Assembly (NCBI GenBank): GCA_032622095.1
Contig: CP136068.1
Location: 131,323,989-131,387,988, forward strand
Source of the DNA: Siphonodentalium dalli
Taxonomy: Eukaryota > Mollusca > Scaphopoda > Gadilida > Siphonodentaliidae
DNA: 64,000 bases
Reading direction: 5' to 3'
A program made the translations under genes and the position numbers. Below, in pieces: positions 51,650 to 63,166 of the stretch (position 1 is its first letter; each line of letters opens with the position of its first letter). The notes under the pieces were generated by a model, which saw nothing but the letters and a program-made list of their open reading frames with translations, made no database searches and was not told the DNA's origin.

Positions 51650-52382
51650 TAGGGCTGGGCGGTATTTCAATATATTGACTATAGTCGGTTTGGAAAAGAA
51701 AAACCGTCTTGAAACCGTGTGTAAAATAAAGATTCAATATATCGTAACCGCAATTTTATCACCTCAAAAGACGGTTTCAAATTACAATCCAATACTGAGT
51801 TGAATACTTTAGCGGACCGCTGATTGAAAGCAGCCTTTATCGGTTTCACCTTGCTATTATTATTTCATTATTATGATAATAGATGAATAAAGTTCTCCCC
51901 CCTTAACTAAATCCCGTGTTCAAAAGTTAATTAAAAATGTTCCGTAATTCATTGTGTGTGATAGACTGCCGACAGCCCAGAATGAACCATCTTGGCCCAA
52001 TTCTACTAGGTCCTCTATCAACCTATGAGCACGTGCTTAGCTATGACGTAACGGGAATGTGAATCGCGTGCTGAAATGTAAACAATGGAGTGATCAGGAT
52101 AACTTGAGCCTGTAATTCACTCAATGTTGTTGCGTATCCAGAATGCAGGAACTTTATATAATGAACACATGCCATTCTGAGAATAGTTTATCATTTACAG
52201 CCTGGCGATAGTGTGTAGTTTTAATCCCTTATAATGAAAACCCGGAGTGTTATATCTCTCTTTTAAAATTTGATTTTACGTGATATTTGTCAATAGTAAA
52301 ATAATATTCAATAAAACCGTATATCGCGGTGTTATTTTGGAAAAATCGCGGTTTTTAAAAACGTCAATACCGCCCAACCCTA
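51650..52382. mobile_element. hAT-type nonautonomous transposon
   Basis: The ends TAGGGCTGGGCGGTAT and ATACCGCCCAACCCTA are inverted with one mismatch. GTTATGGC flanks both sides exactly (51642-51649 and 52383-52390). An 8-bp duplication with T/CAGGG-type ends is the hAT hallmark. The 733-bp interior has no transposase frame. Confidence 0.94.
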
Positions 52383-52563
52383 GTTATGGCCCTTCGTTGT
52401 GAGTTATGGTTCTTTTAATAGTTCATCGATTTTTAGTGATTCTCGGTCAGACAGATGCAATCTTATGGGCAAAAAAACTTGACCAAGCCATCTTTGATGC
52501 GCAACCCTTGTTTTATATTGCCTTAGCATAATATACATGTAGTCATAATTCTATTATGCTTAG

Positions 52564-53247
52564 GTCAAAAAAAAAAAAGTTTTGGTTCTCAGGCCCCGCC
52601 GCATTGAATAAAAAGGGCCGCGTTAGGCCTTTTTATTGCAATGCCTGATGTTATGACAAAAAAAATTACGAAAAAATAAATTTGAAATTTTGTTTTGTTT
52701 TTTTGTTGTTGATTTTATCAACATGTCCATAGCAGATATGTGTTGAATATTAGTGTCTGCATTGAGCTCTAACATGTAATGTATTAAAAAGTGACTTGCA
52801 GGCTTACAACATGAAGTAGATGACTACAATTAAGAAAATGATTAGCTGATCCTCATGCTCTTCTTACAATTAGTCATTGTGAACAACTTACACTAATTGT
52901 AACTTTATACAATTGAAAGGCATAGGATTAATTCAGGATCACATATTAGAATGGGGAGGTATCAGTTTTTAGACAACAATAACAGTAGTTAATGTCAGGG
53001 GCATTATATATTGTTAGGTAATCCCAGTCATACACTGGTAGTACAATGTCATTTTTATATAAGACTAAATGAGTTTATATGCATAACAGTTCCCTCTACC
53101 TTTCTGGTTATTACTAGACAGAGGAAGTTATCTTTGTTCATGCTTACTATGCGCAGAAAAAAATAAAAAATAAAAATAAAACCCTCCCTCATTAATGATT
53201 TGAAGAAAAAAAATTGCCCGAGAACCAAAAAACTTTTTTTTTTTGGC
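52564..53247. mobile_element. Possible fold-back or MITE with AAAAGTTTTGGTTCTC ends
   Basis: The left end (GGTC, A-run, AGTTTTGGTTCTCAGGC) is inverted at the right end (GCCCGAGAACCAAAAAACT, T-run, GGCC). The right 270 bp (52977-53247) recurs at 62924-63166 in VPS41 intron 5. Confidence 0.6.
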
Positions 53248-53505
53248 CTTAATTGTAATGCAAAATCTTCATTACACGCGAACATGTAAGTGAGTTACGC
53301 TTTTAAGTTTATTTTTTGTTTAAACATATTTTATTTGTTCATAAATTGATTTATGACCAAAGGGATTGTAGGACAAGTGCTATAATCACTTAGAATACCT
53401 CCTCTCCCTCGCTTTTAAGTGTAATACATTTTAGTTTCCCATTGCAATGCTGTTGTGGATCATAGCATTATCCTAGGTGGTGTAATTAGCAGTATAAATC
53501 ATTAA

Positions 53506-53715
53506 CCCTTTCAGCGCCAAGTCTGATTTTTGTATCAACCCATATTTCCTTGATCATTTTTCAAATTTATTGATTATAATAATGTGATACATTGATGAAA
53601 GAGCTCTTAGAGCTGTTTCCATCAATGTATCACATTATTATATAAATCAATAAATTTGAAAAATGATCCAAGGAAATATGGGTTGATACAAAAATCGGAC
53701 TTGGCACTGAAAGGG
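53506..53715. mobile_element. TTAA-flanked fold-back MITE (piggyBac-like)
   Basis: TTAA at 53502-53505 and 53716-53719 flanks inverted ends CCCTTTCAGCGCCAAGTC / GACTTGGCACTGAAAGGG. Nearly the whole 210 bp folds on itself around GAGCTCTTAGAGCT. TTAA targets and CCC-initial ends are typical of piggyBac derivatives. Confidence 0.9.
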
Positions 53716-53895
53716 TTAAAGGAGCTTGGAACTTTATCAGAGAACCCCCCCACAAGTGATTTTTGCATGCCCATCTGGGGGTCCCTGTGTTATACATGCA
53801 TAACATCACCCAAGGAATGATAAGACTGACAATATGGAACATGTTCTTCAACTGTCTTTTCAAACTAAATTTAACCATCAGGCCAAACTTAGATA

Positions 53896-54036
53896 CAGTA
53901 ATGCCCTAAATAATCGACTCCTTAACCACAGCAGAGCTTTCCAATGAATGGCAACAAGCCATATTTCCGACTAAATCCTGAAAAATTATCCACAATTCTG
54001 ATGTGGTTAAGGAGTCGATTATTTAGGACTTTACTG
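53896..54036. mobile_element. TA-flanked palindromic MITE, copy 1 (pogo/Tc1-like)
   Basis: TA-CAGTAATGCCCTAAATAATC to its inverse, ending ACTG-TA. It contains CCTTAACCACAG and a central TTTCCGACTAAATCCTGAAA segment. The termini and the TA flank suggest a pogo/Tigger-type derivative. Related copies lie at 56254-56364 (left-truncated) and 57370-57578. Confidence 0.85.
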
Positions 54037-54671
54037 TACCTTTTGGCACGCATGATACTGCGGAACATGGAGGCAGAGATTTTTACTGCTACGGTAGTTC
54101 TTGCTACTCGCGGGAATCAATTTTCTCTCAAATTTGACATATTGGCCTAGTTGTACTAATACTTGTAATCTTATTGAAATGGATTATATCCAATCATGTA
54201 CATCATTTAAATATTCTGGTTATATTCTAACCATTGTTATAAGCACGTACTATGCTGTATTTTGTGTTTGTCAGGATTTGGCGTTGCAATCCAAGTGAAG
54301 TTGTATGGCTGTATGTTGAACTTATTATCTCAACATTTCCTAAGGGAACTGCTTGTCAATGACTGAAAATGAGTACTCTTGGGTGCCAAATAAACGTGCT
54401 GGCACGCTTAATTATTTTGGAAGAATATGTTGGCCATCACTATTATTTGGTCATGATATATATAGTGAAAATGCCAGCACTATTAATAAATTTAGGGGTA
54501 AATGTAAGCCAGCACATTTATTCAGCCATCACGTTTATATGGCAACTGAGAGTAGTTAGTTACGGTACTGTACATTTCAGACTGAAACATCCTGATGTAG
54601 GCATCTACCAGTACATGTATATGAAACAAAATCTGACTCAATATTAATTTCTATCAAACCAAAGTTTGGAA
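54037..54671. other. VPS41 upstream flank
   Basis: Noncoding, and expected to hold the VPS41 promoter and 5' untranslated region. A copy of the repeat TTGAACTTATTATCT..AAGGGAACTGCTTGTCAATGA lies at 54313-54362 (others near 62715 and 63315). An in-frame TAA at 54645-54647 fixes the start at 54672. Confidence 0.5.
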
Positions 54672-54719
54672 ATGGATGAGAACAGAGAGGAAACGGATTC
54701 TGACGAGGAATCTGAAGAG
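54672..54719 (+). CDS. VPS41: VPS41 coding exon 1
   Basis: Sixteen codons, MDENREETDSDEESEE, followed by GTAAGT. The start is the first ATG after an in-frame TAA eight codons upstream. The acidic run matches the acidic N-terminus of animal VPS41. Confidence 0.88.
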
Positions 54720-54835
54720 GTAAGTCTTATTAAAGTGACATTGCGTTATCTTACCGTAACCTTTGAACTTGAACAGTCACTAATGTTTTTTAAGAAACTG
54801 ATTTTGTTGACACATTTGTGAACAAAAAAAAGTGT

Positions 54836-54889
54836 TAAAAGTATTTGGTCTTTACATTTATTATAAATGTAAAGACCAAATACTTCTAA
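54836..54889. repeat. Perfect hairpin in VPS41 intron 1
   Basis: Arms of about 22 bp (AGTATTTGGTCTTTACATTT and its inverse) meet with almost no loop. Confidence 0.85.
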
Positions 54890-55417
54890 CATGTATTTAT
54901 ATTTATATTTTACTTTATATTTGATCATTTGCAATGTTGTTCAGTGTTTTCTATATGTGTGCATGTTCTTTAGTATCGTGAAGTGTCTTGGTGCAAGACC
55001 ATGCCATATGTACTTCTGTTACATGATCCTACCCTTATTCCATTCAATAAACCCATTCTATAAATTGTGATAGTAAACATTCGTTTAATAACAGGAAATA
55101 GTGCCAGGTGACCTTTGACTTCCTGTTTGTTTTCTGTTTATATTAAGTACGCTACGTCTCGAAATACATGTACTATGGCTTCCAATATTTTTCCAACAAA
55201 CTATAATGAATAAAGAGTTTGAAAAGTTATGTCATTAAATATACACCATTAAATATGCCAAAGAGTCTTTATTTATCTGGGACTATTTCTTTAAGCAGGC
55301 GAACAACACATAGTTATATGAAACGTCACGGCATGCCTTATAGAAGCTGATATTAGTTTCGCATCCCATTTGTCGATTTAAGTATGTTTTGTCTAGGTTT
55401 TGGATCATGTAATAAAT

Positions 55418-55536
55418 AGAATCTACAACTCGTCCCCAGCTTATAACGGAATTTACAAAACTCATCCAGTAAATTAGTTTACTGGACTCGTTTTGTAAAT
55501 TCCGCTAAAAACTGGGGACTCATTGTAGATCCTCTA
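55418..55536. repeat. Fold-back in VPS41 intron 1
   Basis: Arms of about 55 bp start ATCTACAA..CTCGTCCCCAG and contain GGAATTTACAAAACTC and CCAGTAAA. They invert around TTAG with a few mismatches. Confidence 0.8.
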
Positions 55537-55618
55537 TATATGGTCTATTGAAAGAATGGGAATGCACCTGATTTGCAGGACCCTAACTGATATGACATAT
55601 ATCCATATTAATTTTCAG

Positions 55619-55714
55619 GATGTTGAACCGTACTTGAAGTATGAAAGAATAACTGGTGATTTGACCTCTATCCTCAGCAAGGATGCTGCAAGTTGCATGG
55701 CTGTACACCCAAAG
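55619..55714 (+). CDS. VPS41: VPS41 coding exon 2
   Basis: Thirty-two codons between acceptor ATTTTCAG and donor GTGACA. It reads DVEPYLKYERITGDLTSILS then KDAASCMAVHPK. The PxLKYERL...KDAASC..VH block is the strongest VPS41 signature in the window and opens the beta-propeller. Confidence 0.96.
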
Positions 55715-56253
55715 GTGACAAGTTAATTTATTCCTCTAGATCCATGGGGCAGTCAGATTTTTTTTCAGACACACACATGTATGATTCTTTTTTTGACCTT
55801 TGGCCATTTTTGGAACCGACCCACCCTTCGACTGAATTTTTGTATTAACATTCTTTTTTCCGACCATCTTTCGACTCCCACCCACCCTAAAAAAAAACAA
55901 CCATGTAATAAATTTTCTCCACTTAACTGTCTGTTTCCTATCAACTACATATTGCAGGTTGGTTTTTGTGATTAGGTCAATTTGACATGGCTTTGACATG
56001 GAAGTGATTGCTTATGCAATGTGTCCATGCATTTTATGTTTGGAGTAGCATACATGTAGAATGACATATACCGGATGTTTTGTAATTTTACAGTAAGAAA
56101 CAATCTATACTGACTGTCCATAGGCAGTTTTGATGTTAAAATTAATTTATTTCTAAGTTTTAAGGCCAAAATAGTTGAACAAAAATAGAGGAAATCTGTT
56201 ACGATGTACGGGAAAAAAATTCTTTAGAGTCCCCTTGTAAACCCTACCACCCT

Positions 56254-56364
56254 CTCGGCGAGAGCTTTCCGATGAATGGCAACAAGCCATATTTCCGACT
56301 AAATCCTGAAAAGTTACCCATATTTCTTCTGTGGTTAAGGGGTCGATTACTTAGGGCATTACTG
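56254..56364. mobile_element. TA-type palindromic MITE, copy 2 (left-truncated)
   Basis: Starting at GAGAGCTTTCCGATGAATGG, it follows the right half of the 57370-57578 copy to GCATTACTG-TA. The left terminus is missing. Confidence 0.75.
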
Positions 56365-56538
56365 TATGTGCTAGGTAAATATTGTTTGACCCCCCCCCTC
56401 TATAACATCATCTAACAGAATGTGGAGTGTGGAAATTCATGCAGACTATGAACCAAATTTGGGGAGAATACAACAAAATAGATTGATTATGTTCATATTT
56501 TGTATGTAGCATTGTTAAAGAAAGGTATATTCAATTAA

Positions 56539-56931
56539 CCCTTTACCCAACAAACCGGCCAAAACCGGCCAAATAAAGCTTCAACAGCCTAAAATATCTT
56601 CGGTCTGTCTCAATAGAACCATACAAATATGGATATCATTGGAACCGGCTCCTTGACCACATTGTGATAGTTACAGTTATGCCCTGTGCCAATGCATTCT
56701 CTTATATATGCGAGTCGACCATAGGTCGCCTCGCATATATAAGAGAATGCATTGGCTTAAAAAAAATCCTTTTTTTAACACTTTTTACCATTTTTTCTTA
56801 CATTCTTTAACAATTTTATAATTTTTAATGTGTTAAGCCAATGCATTCTCTTATATATGCGAGGCAACCTATGGTCGACTCGCATATATAAGAGAATGCA
56901 TTGGCACAGGGCCCTTCTGTTGGGTAAAGGG
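56539..56931. mobile_element. TTAA-flanked MITE with two hairpins (piggyBac-like)
   Basis: TTAA at 56535-56538 and 56932-56935 flanks inverted ends CCCTTTACCCAACA / TGTTGGGTAAAGGG. Each end carries the CCAATGCATTCTCTTATATA hairpin seen at 19805-20226. A longer 24-bp direct repeat (TTAAAGAAAG(G/A)TATATTC..) spans both flanks. No coding sequence is present. Confidence 0.92.
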
Positions 56932-57369
56932 TTAAAGAAAGATATATTCAATTAAAGATGGTCTAGCTCTTCCTATAACAAGTTTTATATAGTTTCCTGG
57001 GTTTAAAATAATATGAATCAAAGACCCCTGTTCATAAATGCTTCTATCAATTAATATTGATTTTATTTACAATTTCTGGCATAATACATAAAATCAATTC
57101 GGGACATTTTACGGCTCGCGGAGCATAGCATGCGGGAGAACTCTATCTTTATTTGAGATCACCAGAGCATTTCATGATGCTCTGTTCTAAAAACAGTCCA
57201 AATTGATTATTGCATTAAGTAAGAAAATATTGATATAAAATAAATATTAATTGATGGAAGCATTTCCTGACAGGTGTCTTCCATTCATATTTATTATTTT
57301 ATATCCCGGAAACTATATAAAATGTATCTAGGAAGAGATAATCCATGTTGAATGTTTCTGGCTCATGTA

Positions 57370-57578
57370 CAGTAATGCTTTAATTAATCGACCTCTTAAC
57401 CACAGCATAATTATGGGTAACTTTTCAGGATTTAGTCGGAAATATGCCTTGTTGCCATTCATCGGAACTCGGCGAGAGCTTTCCGATGAATGACAACAAG
57501 CCATATTTCCGACTAAATCCTGAAAAGTTACCCATAATTCTGCTGTGGATAAGAGGTTGATTAAATAGAGCATTACTG
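57370..57578. mobile_element. TA-flanked palindromic MITE, copy 3
   Basis: TA-CAGTAATGCTTTAATTAATC at the left and GCATTACTG-TA at the right. Nearly the full 209 bp is one inverted repeat centred on CTCGGCGAG. It lies about 160 bp upstream of VPS41 exon 3. Confidence 0.88.
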
Positions 57579-57739
57579 TAACACGCACTGTGGCATGATA
57601 ATGTTTATTATTTTAGAAAATTCTTAAAGATCCTCGGATCTTCAAATCGACGGTGTATGGTGCACGTTGGTAATATATGGTACCTATCCTTTCTGAGTAC
57701 GGTACATGTTGACTACATATTATGTGTTATCTTTTATAG

Positions 57740-57823
57740 TTCCTGTCGCTCGGTACCCACTGGGGTATGATACACATACTGGATCATGCGGGGCATAACA
57801 TTCGAAGTAAAGAGATAAGTGCT
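57740..57823 (+). CDS. VPS41: VPS41 coding exon 3
   Basis: Twenty-eight codons between acceptor CTTTTATAG and donor GTAAGT. It reads FLSLGTHWGMIHILDHAGHN then IRSKEISA, a WD40-like strand set corresponding to the F.A.GTH.G.V..LD..GN segment of the family. Confidence 0.96.
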
Positions 57824-57893
57824 GTAAGTATATGCTGGTTGTAATTTCTCATCAATTATATAAGGCATACTGTGGGGTTATTTTAGTGCTTAA

Positions 57894-58113
57894 CCCTTCC
57901 ATGACTGGAGCTTCCTGAAATTTTGTGAAAACCCTGTGCCAATGCATTCTCCTTTATATGCAGGTCTCCCATAGGGAGCCTCGCATTTATAAGAGAATAC
58001 ATTGGTCTAACAATATTTACCTTGACCTTGTAAGCCAGTGCATTTTCTTATATTCTCACATATATATGTGAATGCACTGGCACAGGATCTTTTATGATCC
58101 TGTCATGAAAGGG
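57894..58113. mobile_element. TTAA-flanked MITE, diverged hairpin family member
   Basis: TTAA at 57890-57893 and 58114-58117, with ends CCCTTCCATGAC / GTCATGAAAGGG. Internal hairpins around CCCTGTGCCAATGCATTCTC resemble the 56539 element. An inverted fragment of the same internal sequence lies at 58750-58853. Confidence 0.88.
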
Positions 58114-58435
58114 TTAATAATGATAACTATTCCCCCACCTTTCAAAGATGACTGGATTGACTTTGTATGTCTGTCCATCTGTGTGTCCGTCTGGGATTTT
58201 GGTTAAACTGAATAATAGTGATGGCAATTTAACTCTATATCTCTTTGCCAAGGCACTTGAGAGTCAATTTATTATAGCTTGTTTGTTGTACCATATATCA
58301 TATAACTTTTTATGGTATAAATGTTTTTTAATATTTTTCCACTCATTCAGAATGGTATGATTCCCCATCTGAAAAAGATTTTCTTGTCCAACAGATGAGG
58401 CCAGAATATGAAATATGCATTATTTTTATTTTCAG

Positions 58436-58510
58436 CATTCAACAACAGTGAATCAGATCAGTATTGATGAGAATGGAGATTATATGGCCAGCTGCTCGGA
58501 TGATGGCAAG
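58436..58510 (+). CDS. VPS41: VPS41 coding exon 4
   Basis: Twenty-five codons between acceptor TTTTCAG and donor GTATCT. It reads HSTTVNQISIDENGDYMASC then SDDGK. The VNQIS.D..G....C.EDGKV pattern is conserved in VPS41. Confidence 0.96.
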
Positions 58511-60225
58511 GTATCTGCAAAACGTGGTGGGGGCTTTTATGTTACAACTAATTAAAACCCCACTTTTCAAAGAAAAATAGGGAGTATACTGGATTGAATT
58601 TGATCATCTGTTCATCTGTCTGTATGTCCATCCATCTGGGCATTTATCTAAGCTATGGTTTATCGGATTTTATGGAGGTTCGGCATTATGACTGCTTTTA
58701 AAAGAGAGCCCAGTGATTTTGTTTCCATTTTCTGTTTCTAGAGTTATCCTCCCATAGGGAGCCTAGCATACATAAGATAATGCACTGGCTTACAAGGTCA
58801 AGGTAAATATTGTTAAGCCAATGCATTCTCTTATATATGAGAGGCTCCCCATCGAAGACAATGTTCCCACAGCTGTCTGCAATCATTGCTCAGGTGTGAA
58901 TATGCTCCCAAATTGGATCAATACAGGTGTTATTAAGAAATATTATTAGTTATCTTCGGCAACATCGGGGGGATACATGGAGATTTAATACCTGGATATC
59001 GATTTTGAACCCCGAGGCGGAGATAACAATTTTGTCCCCACAACAATAACCATGTCTCCTTAATTTATGTGTGTTTTTCATAGGTTATCCGATTAATTCA
59101 CACCAATAAGAATAATTCAGTAGCTGACCTAAGGATCCGGTGTCAGGTGACTTCAAATTCGGCGTCCGAGAGCAATGTCACGATTGGTGGAAACTGCCAG
59201 CTCAAGGGTCATCCATATACCCCCGATGTTTCACGTGCTCATATACCCCCAATGTTTGGCGCACGTTCTCTTATACCCGCTGTCAAGGGTGACGGGGGAC
59301 ATGGTGATTTAAACGTGGCATTGTAGCCAATCAGATTGCTAGTTACAACCGGATGTGGGGACAACGTGTTTTATAAGACCATGTCAATAGATAACAGGGT
59401 TCAATCAATGTTGGCAGTAAATTTGAATGAATATTTTGCCAATTTTTGTCGGCAAGTTTTGAAATTTCACGGCTTTTCTTAAACTTCACCCGGCTGAAAA
59501 ATTAGGGCAAAGTGAGACAGAATAGGGCTACTTCTTCGCCCATGTCACCCTCTCAGCTGGTCACTGCTGGACACCATTCCAAATTAATGATAGACTTCTC
59601 CAATGTATACTTTTATAACTGAGAGGGAGGATCCATTTAGTACAGAATGGGGTAACAGAAAGACTCCCTCACAATTTAATAGCAGTAATTTTTATTTATT
59701 TAAAGGGGCACAAGGCCTTTGCAGTGACTATATGTGTCTGCAAAAACATCATCACCAAGAAAAACAAGGAGAAATTGATAAACTCTATTCTTATATATAT
59801 TTTTTATCACTCTCTAATAACCAATTTTCGCGCCCTGAAACCCTTGTCATGTAAAAACATTACTGTTAAAGTGCCTGTAATTTTATCAACAAAAATCACC
59901 GATTTTTCAATGCTCTAAACTTAACTAATGTATACCTTCAAGACCTGGTTGAAATGAGACCAACTGTTAGCGGAAAAATTATTTGCAATGTAACACTAAT
60001 GCATCCAAAACAGTTGTTTCAACATATGAAATTTAATAATCCAAGATTTATTGATAATTAACAAAGTCAGTCTATTTTCCAATGTTTATCTTTATGACAA
60101 TTGTTTTACAGAATTTTCTTATTTTTCGCATATGAAGCTCTTACCGATATGTGCCTTTAATATGTGTATGTTGGAAAGAAATTTTCCTATCTTTTCTGAT
60201 GCTCAGTTTTTTGATTATTTTGAAG
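58511..60225. other. VPS41 intron 4
   Basis: It contains the MITE fragment at 58750-58853 and a minus-strand copy of the short repeat near 59600-59645. No exon or other gene was recognised. Confidence 0.6.
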
Positions 60226-60360
60226 GTGGTGATAACTGGACTTTATGCTACTGAAAACAACCAGATAGCAAATTTTGACCGACCAGTCAAAGCTGTTTCC
60301 TTGGAGCCAGCGTTTTCAAAAACAGGAAGTGGGAAGCATTTTGTGACAGGTGATGATAAG
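60226..60360 (+). CDS. VPS41: VPS41 coding exon 5
   Basis: Forty-five codons between acceptor ATTTTGAAG and donor GTGAGA. It begins VVITGLYATENNQIANFDRP and ends SGKHFVTGDDK, matching the V.V.GLYS..........FD.P.K and K.FVTGG.K segments. A competing AG at about 60195 (CTCAG) would add a poorly conserved run, so I reject it. Confidence 0.94.
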
Positions 60361-60425
60361 GTGAGATTGATATGAATCGAGAACACCTGTTCAGAAATGC
60401 TGCTATCAATTATTATTGTTTTTAT

Positions 60426-62119
60426 ATATTGGAGGCGACTAATTAAAGTCCTTCTTGTTAGTGCCTACTGGTGGTAGTGTGCGCGGTGAGTGAAGATCCG
60501 CGCTATCTCTCTCTTTATTTGCACGCTGAGGTGCTGTGCTGAGGTTTAGTGTTCCAGATTTGTGCGTGTGCATTTAGTTCCCCTTTGTAAATTGTCATCA
60601 TGGATTACTATAGTGAGGGACACATTGGGTGTGGGGAAGTTGATGTCAACGGGTGTGACACTGGTGAGAGAAATGCTCGTGGCCATATTTACTGTGATTG
60701 AGTTGTGAGTTAATAAATTCAAAAAGGCGAGGATGATCCTCCAGGGAGGTAATCTCAATCACTTGAATATCCTAAAAATGGTCTGGCGTTTTCGATACAA
60801 GTGTATCTTCTTCAGGACCAGGATGGCGTAGATAGATGTGGATTTTGCCTGTCCTTTTATACTCTAGGTTGATTGAGCGTGAATTTGATTGGTCAAAGGG
60901 TAGATGTCAGGTGTTTATGGACACAGAAGAGGTCTCAGAGTTGAGTGCGGGTATATTGCGGGTATGTGGTGCCTCGCGATTCCCGATAGTCTATGCGGGT
61001 AGTTTGTGCGGGTATATTGTTGCTGCCCAGTCACTGTAGTTTAGTGCGGGTACCGGTATATGATTTATAACCCAGGAAGCCGGATGTGTATTTGCGGGTA
61101 TGTTCAGAAGAAACGATCCGAAATGGTGTGGGTATGTCACTTTATTCATCATAATTTGTACCAGCTGCAGGTATGTGTTGTGTAGTATCCGCAATTTATC
61201 AAATTGTATTGATATTTTGTTTATATCTTGCATCCCTGGGTGGCATTCAAGGGGTTATTGGCCGCATTATGTCTTGTGCAAAGTTAGCACAGAGTCGGTG
61301 GTTACCAATTGTTTAAACCGGAAGGTATTGTGTAGTGGTGGCCGATATAGGGCGTTACGCGGTCACAGAGTCGATGGTTTATGGTTGTGACGAATATGGG
61401 CGGATGAGATGTTTGACCAATCAAATGTGAATAATCGGGTGAATTGAGGATGTGTGCTTGGATCCGAGAAGGGTATTTTGTGGGATTGGGTCATTTGGAC
61501 CATGAGGGGAGAAGTTACAACTACTGAATGTGAGATTGACAAAAGTGTAATGTGCAACTCACAAACTACAGTCATATAAAGTATTGTCCATTTAACGGGA
61601 TATTTGTCCATTCGTGTAAGGATATGTGGGCTTGAAGCATCACATTGGTGTGTCCATAATGTGCCGTCTAAGTCAACTGATGGCGGTGTTGTGTTCCCTG
61701 TATGGGAGTAGTGTGTGAGCACACAAGAGTGCGGGCAATAGCACATGGTGATTGTGATGCTTGTAAGCAAACAAACAGTGGGAATCTGGATCTTACACTG
61801 TGTGTTCTTTGGTGCCTTTCGGCGTCGTTAATTACGGCGATTGAATCGTCTATTGCAAGTTGGCAATGATGGAAGCCGGTTGCACAATGTTGAGTGCGTA
61901 TATGCCTAGGTACAGGCATGAGGCATCGCTGTATGGGACAGTCCGGACAAACGTGAATGTTTGGGCTGTACGCATGCCGATCCCTGAGTCGGTGTTGCGT
62001 CTATAATTATAGTAGCGGACGTTGTAACGTTAACGTCAGGTCACTATGCATATGTGAGGCCGTTGTGGTAACAAGAAGAGTAAAGGGAGTAAATATATAT
62101 TGGAGGCGACTAATTAAAG
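60426..62119. mobile_element. 1694-bp insert with 23-bp terminal direct repeats
   Basis: Both ends carry the same direct sequence starting ATATTGGAGGCGACTAATTA (60426-60448 and 62097-62119). TTGTTTTTAT flanks both sides (60416-60425 and 62120-62129), a 10-bp target duplication. No enzyme-length frame is present. On the minus strand, 60778-60820 contains CCTGAAGA, a GATAC-ACTT-GTATC stem and GAAA, enclosed by TGGTC/GACCA. The structure suggests a retroelement with very short terminal repeats. The class is unresolved. It sits in VPS41 intron 5. Confidence 0.85.
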
Positions 62120-62525
62120 TTGTTTTTATTTATAATTTCTTATGAAATTCGTAGGACAGTTTTAGGGGCTATATTTAGAACATATATGCACTCGAAAACG
62201 TTTGGAGCATACCAAGGGCATACCAAGAGAGAGAGAGAGAACCCTCAATCAAGGCAAATGGCAGTTTAGTTAAGAGATTTACTGTGAATTATGATCAATA
62301 TAAACCTCTTTATTATGCCTTTATAGACAGATAATATACCCCATATACAAATTTTATTCACGAAATAGTTATTTGTAGTCTATAAAAATTAATATTTGTT
62401 GTAATTGTGGCCCGGACATGAGCCAGAGTTTTCAGTGAAGGAATAGTCATCACTCTTTGTCTATTATCTTTCTGGGCATCCATTCTGATGTCCCTCTGGG
62501 CAGCCATCTATTCGTCAACAATTCT

Positions 62526-62590
62526 TTAACCCTTTCTATACTAAATGGATTCTCCCACTCAGTTATAAAAGAATACATTTGAATGGTCTA
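62526..62590 (+). repeat. Short dispersed repeat
   Basis: TTAACCCTTTCTATACTAAA..CAGTTATAAAAG..ATACATTTGAA matches the minus strand of 19660-19736 and partly 59600-59645. The TTAACCCT end resembles the piggyBac-like MITEs. Confidence 0.6.
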
Positions 62591-62923
62591 TTATACATCT
62601 GGAGGGGTGTTCAGGAAATATAAGCAGACAACAGATAATACAAGTGCAGAATGATTCCTATTCATTGGTGGCAAATGTTCAGATAATAAGTTCAACAAAT
62701 GGTCTGTGGTCGTTTGTTGAATTTATTATATGAACATTTTGTAAGGGAACTACTTGTCCATGAGTTTACAAACTGTTTTTCTTGAATCAATGAATGTCCA
62801 ACAAAGTCAAACCATGTTGCATTTATCTCCATTCTAATTCAAATCATCAATTAACCCTTACATTTTATTTTTATTTTTGATATTATGACAAATTTTTGTT
62901 TTGTTTAACAATTGTGAATAGTC

Positions 62924-63166
62924 AGGGGCATTAGAACATTATTGGTAATCCCTATATCATTCAGGTATACTTGTAGCACAATGTGTATATGTAAAATGAA
63001 GAAGTTCCCTCTACATTTTCTGACTATTACTAGACAAGAGAAGCTATCATGATCCATGCTTACGATGTGCACCAAAAAATAAAATATAAAAATAAAGACC
63101 TCCCTCCCTCATTGATTTAGAAAACAAAAGCTTGAGACTCCAATAATATTTTTTTTTTGGCCGCAA
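62924..63166 (+). repeat. Repeat shared with 52977-53247
   Basis: Shared blocks include GTCAGGGGCATTA, AGTTCCCTCTAC, TATTACTAGACA, a CATGCTTAC..ATGTGC segment and CCTCCCTCATT. About 240 bp aligns with moderate divergence. Confidence 0.7.

Noticed and set aside
60190-60225. Alternative VPS41 exon 5 acceptor after CTCAG near 60195
   Set aside because: It would add unconserved residues before the conserved GLY block, while the AG at 60224-60225 gives the expected phase-0 join.
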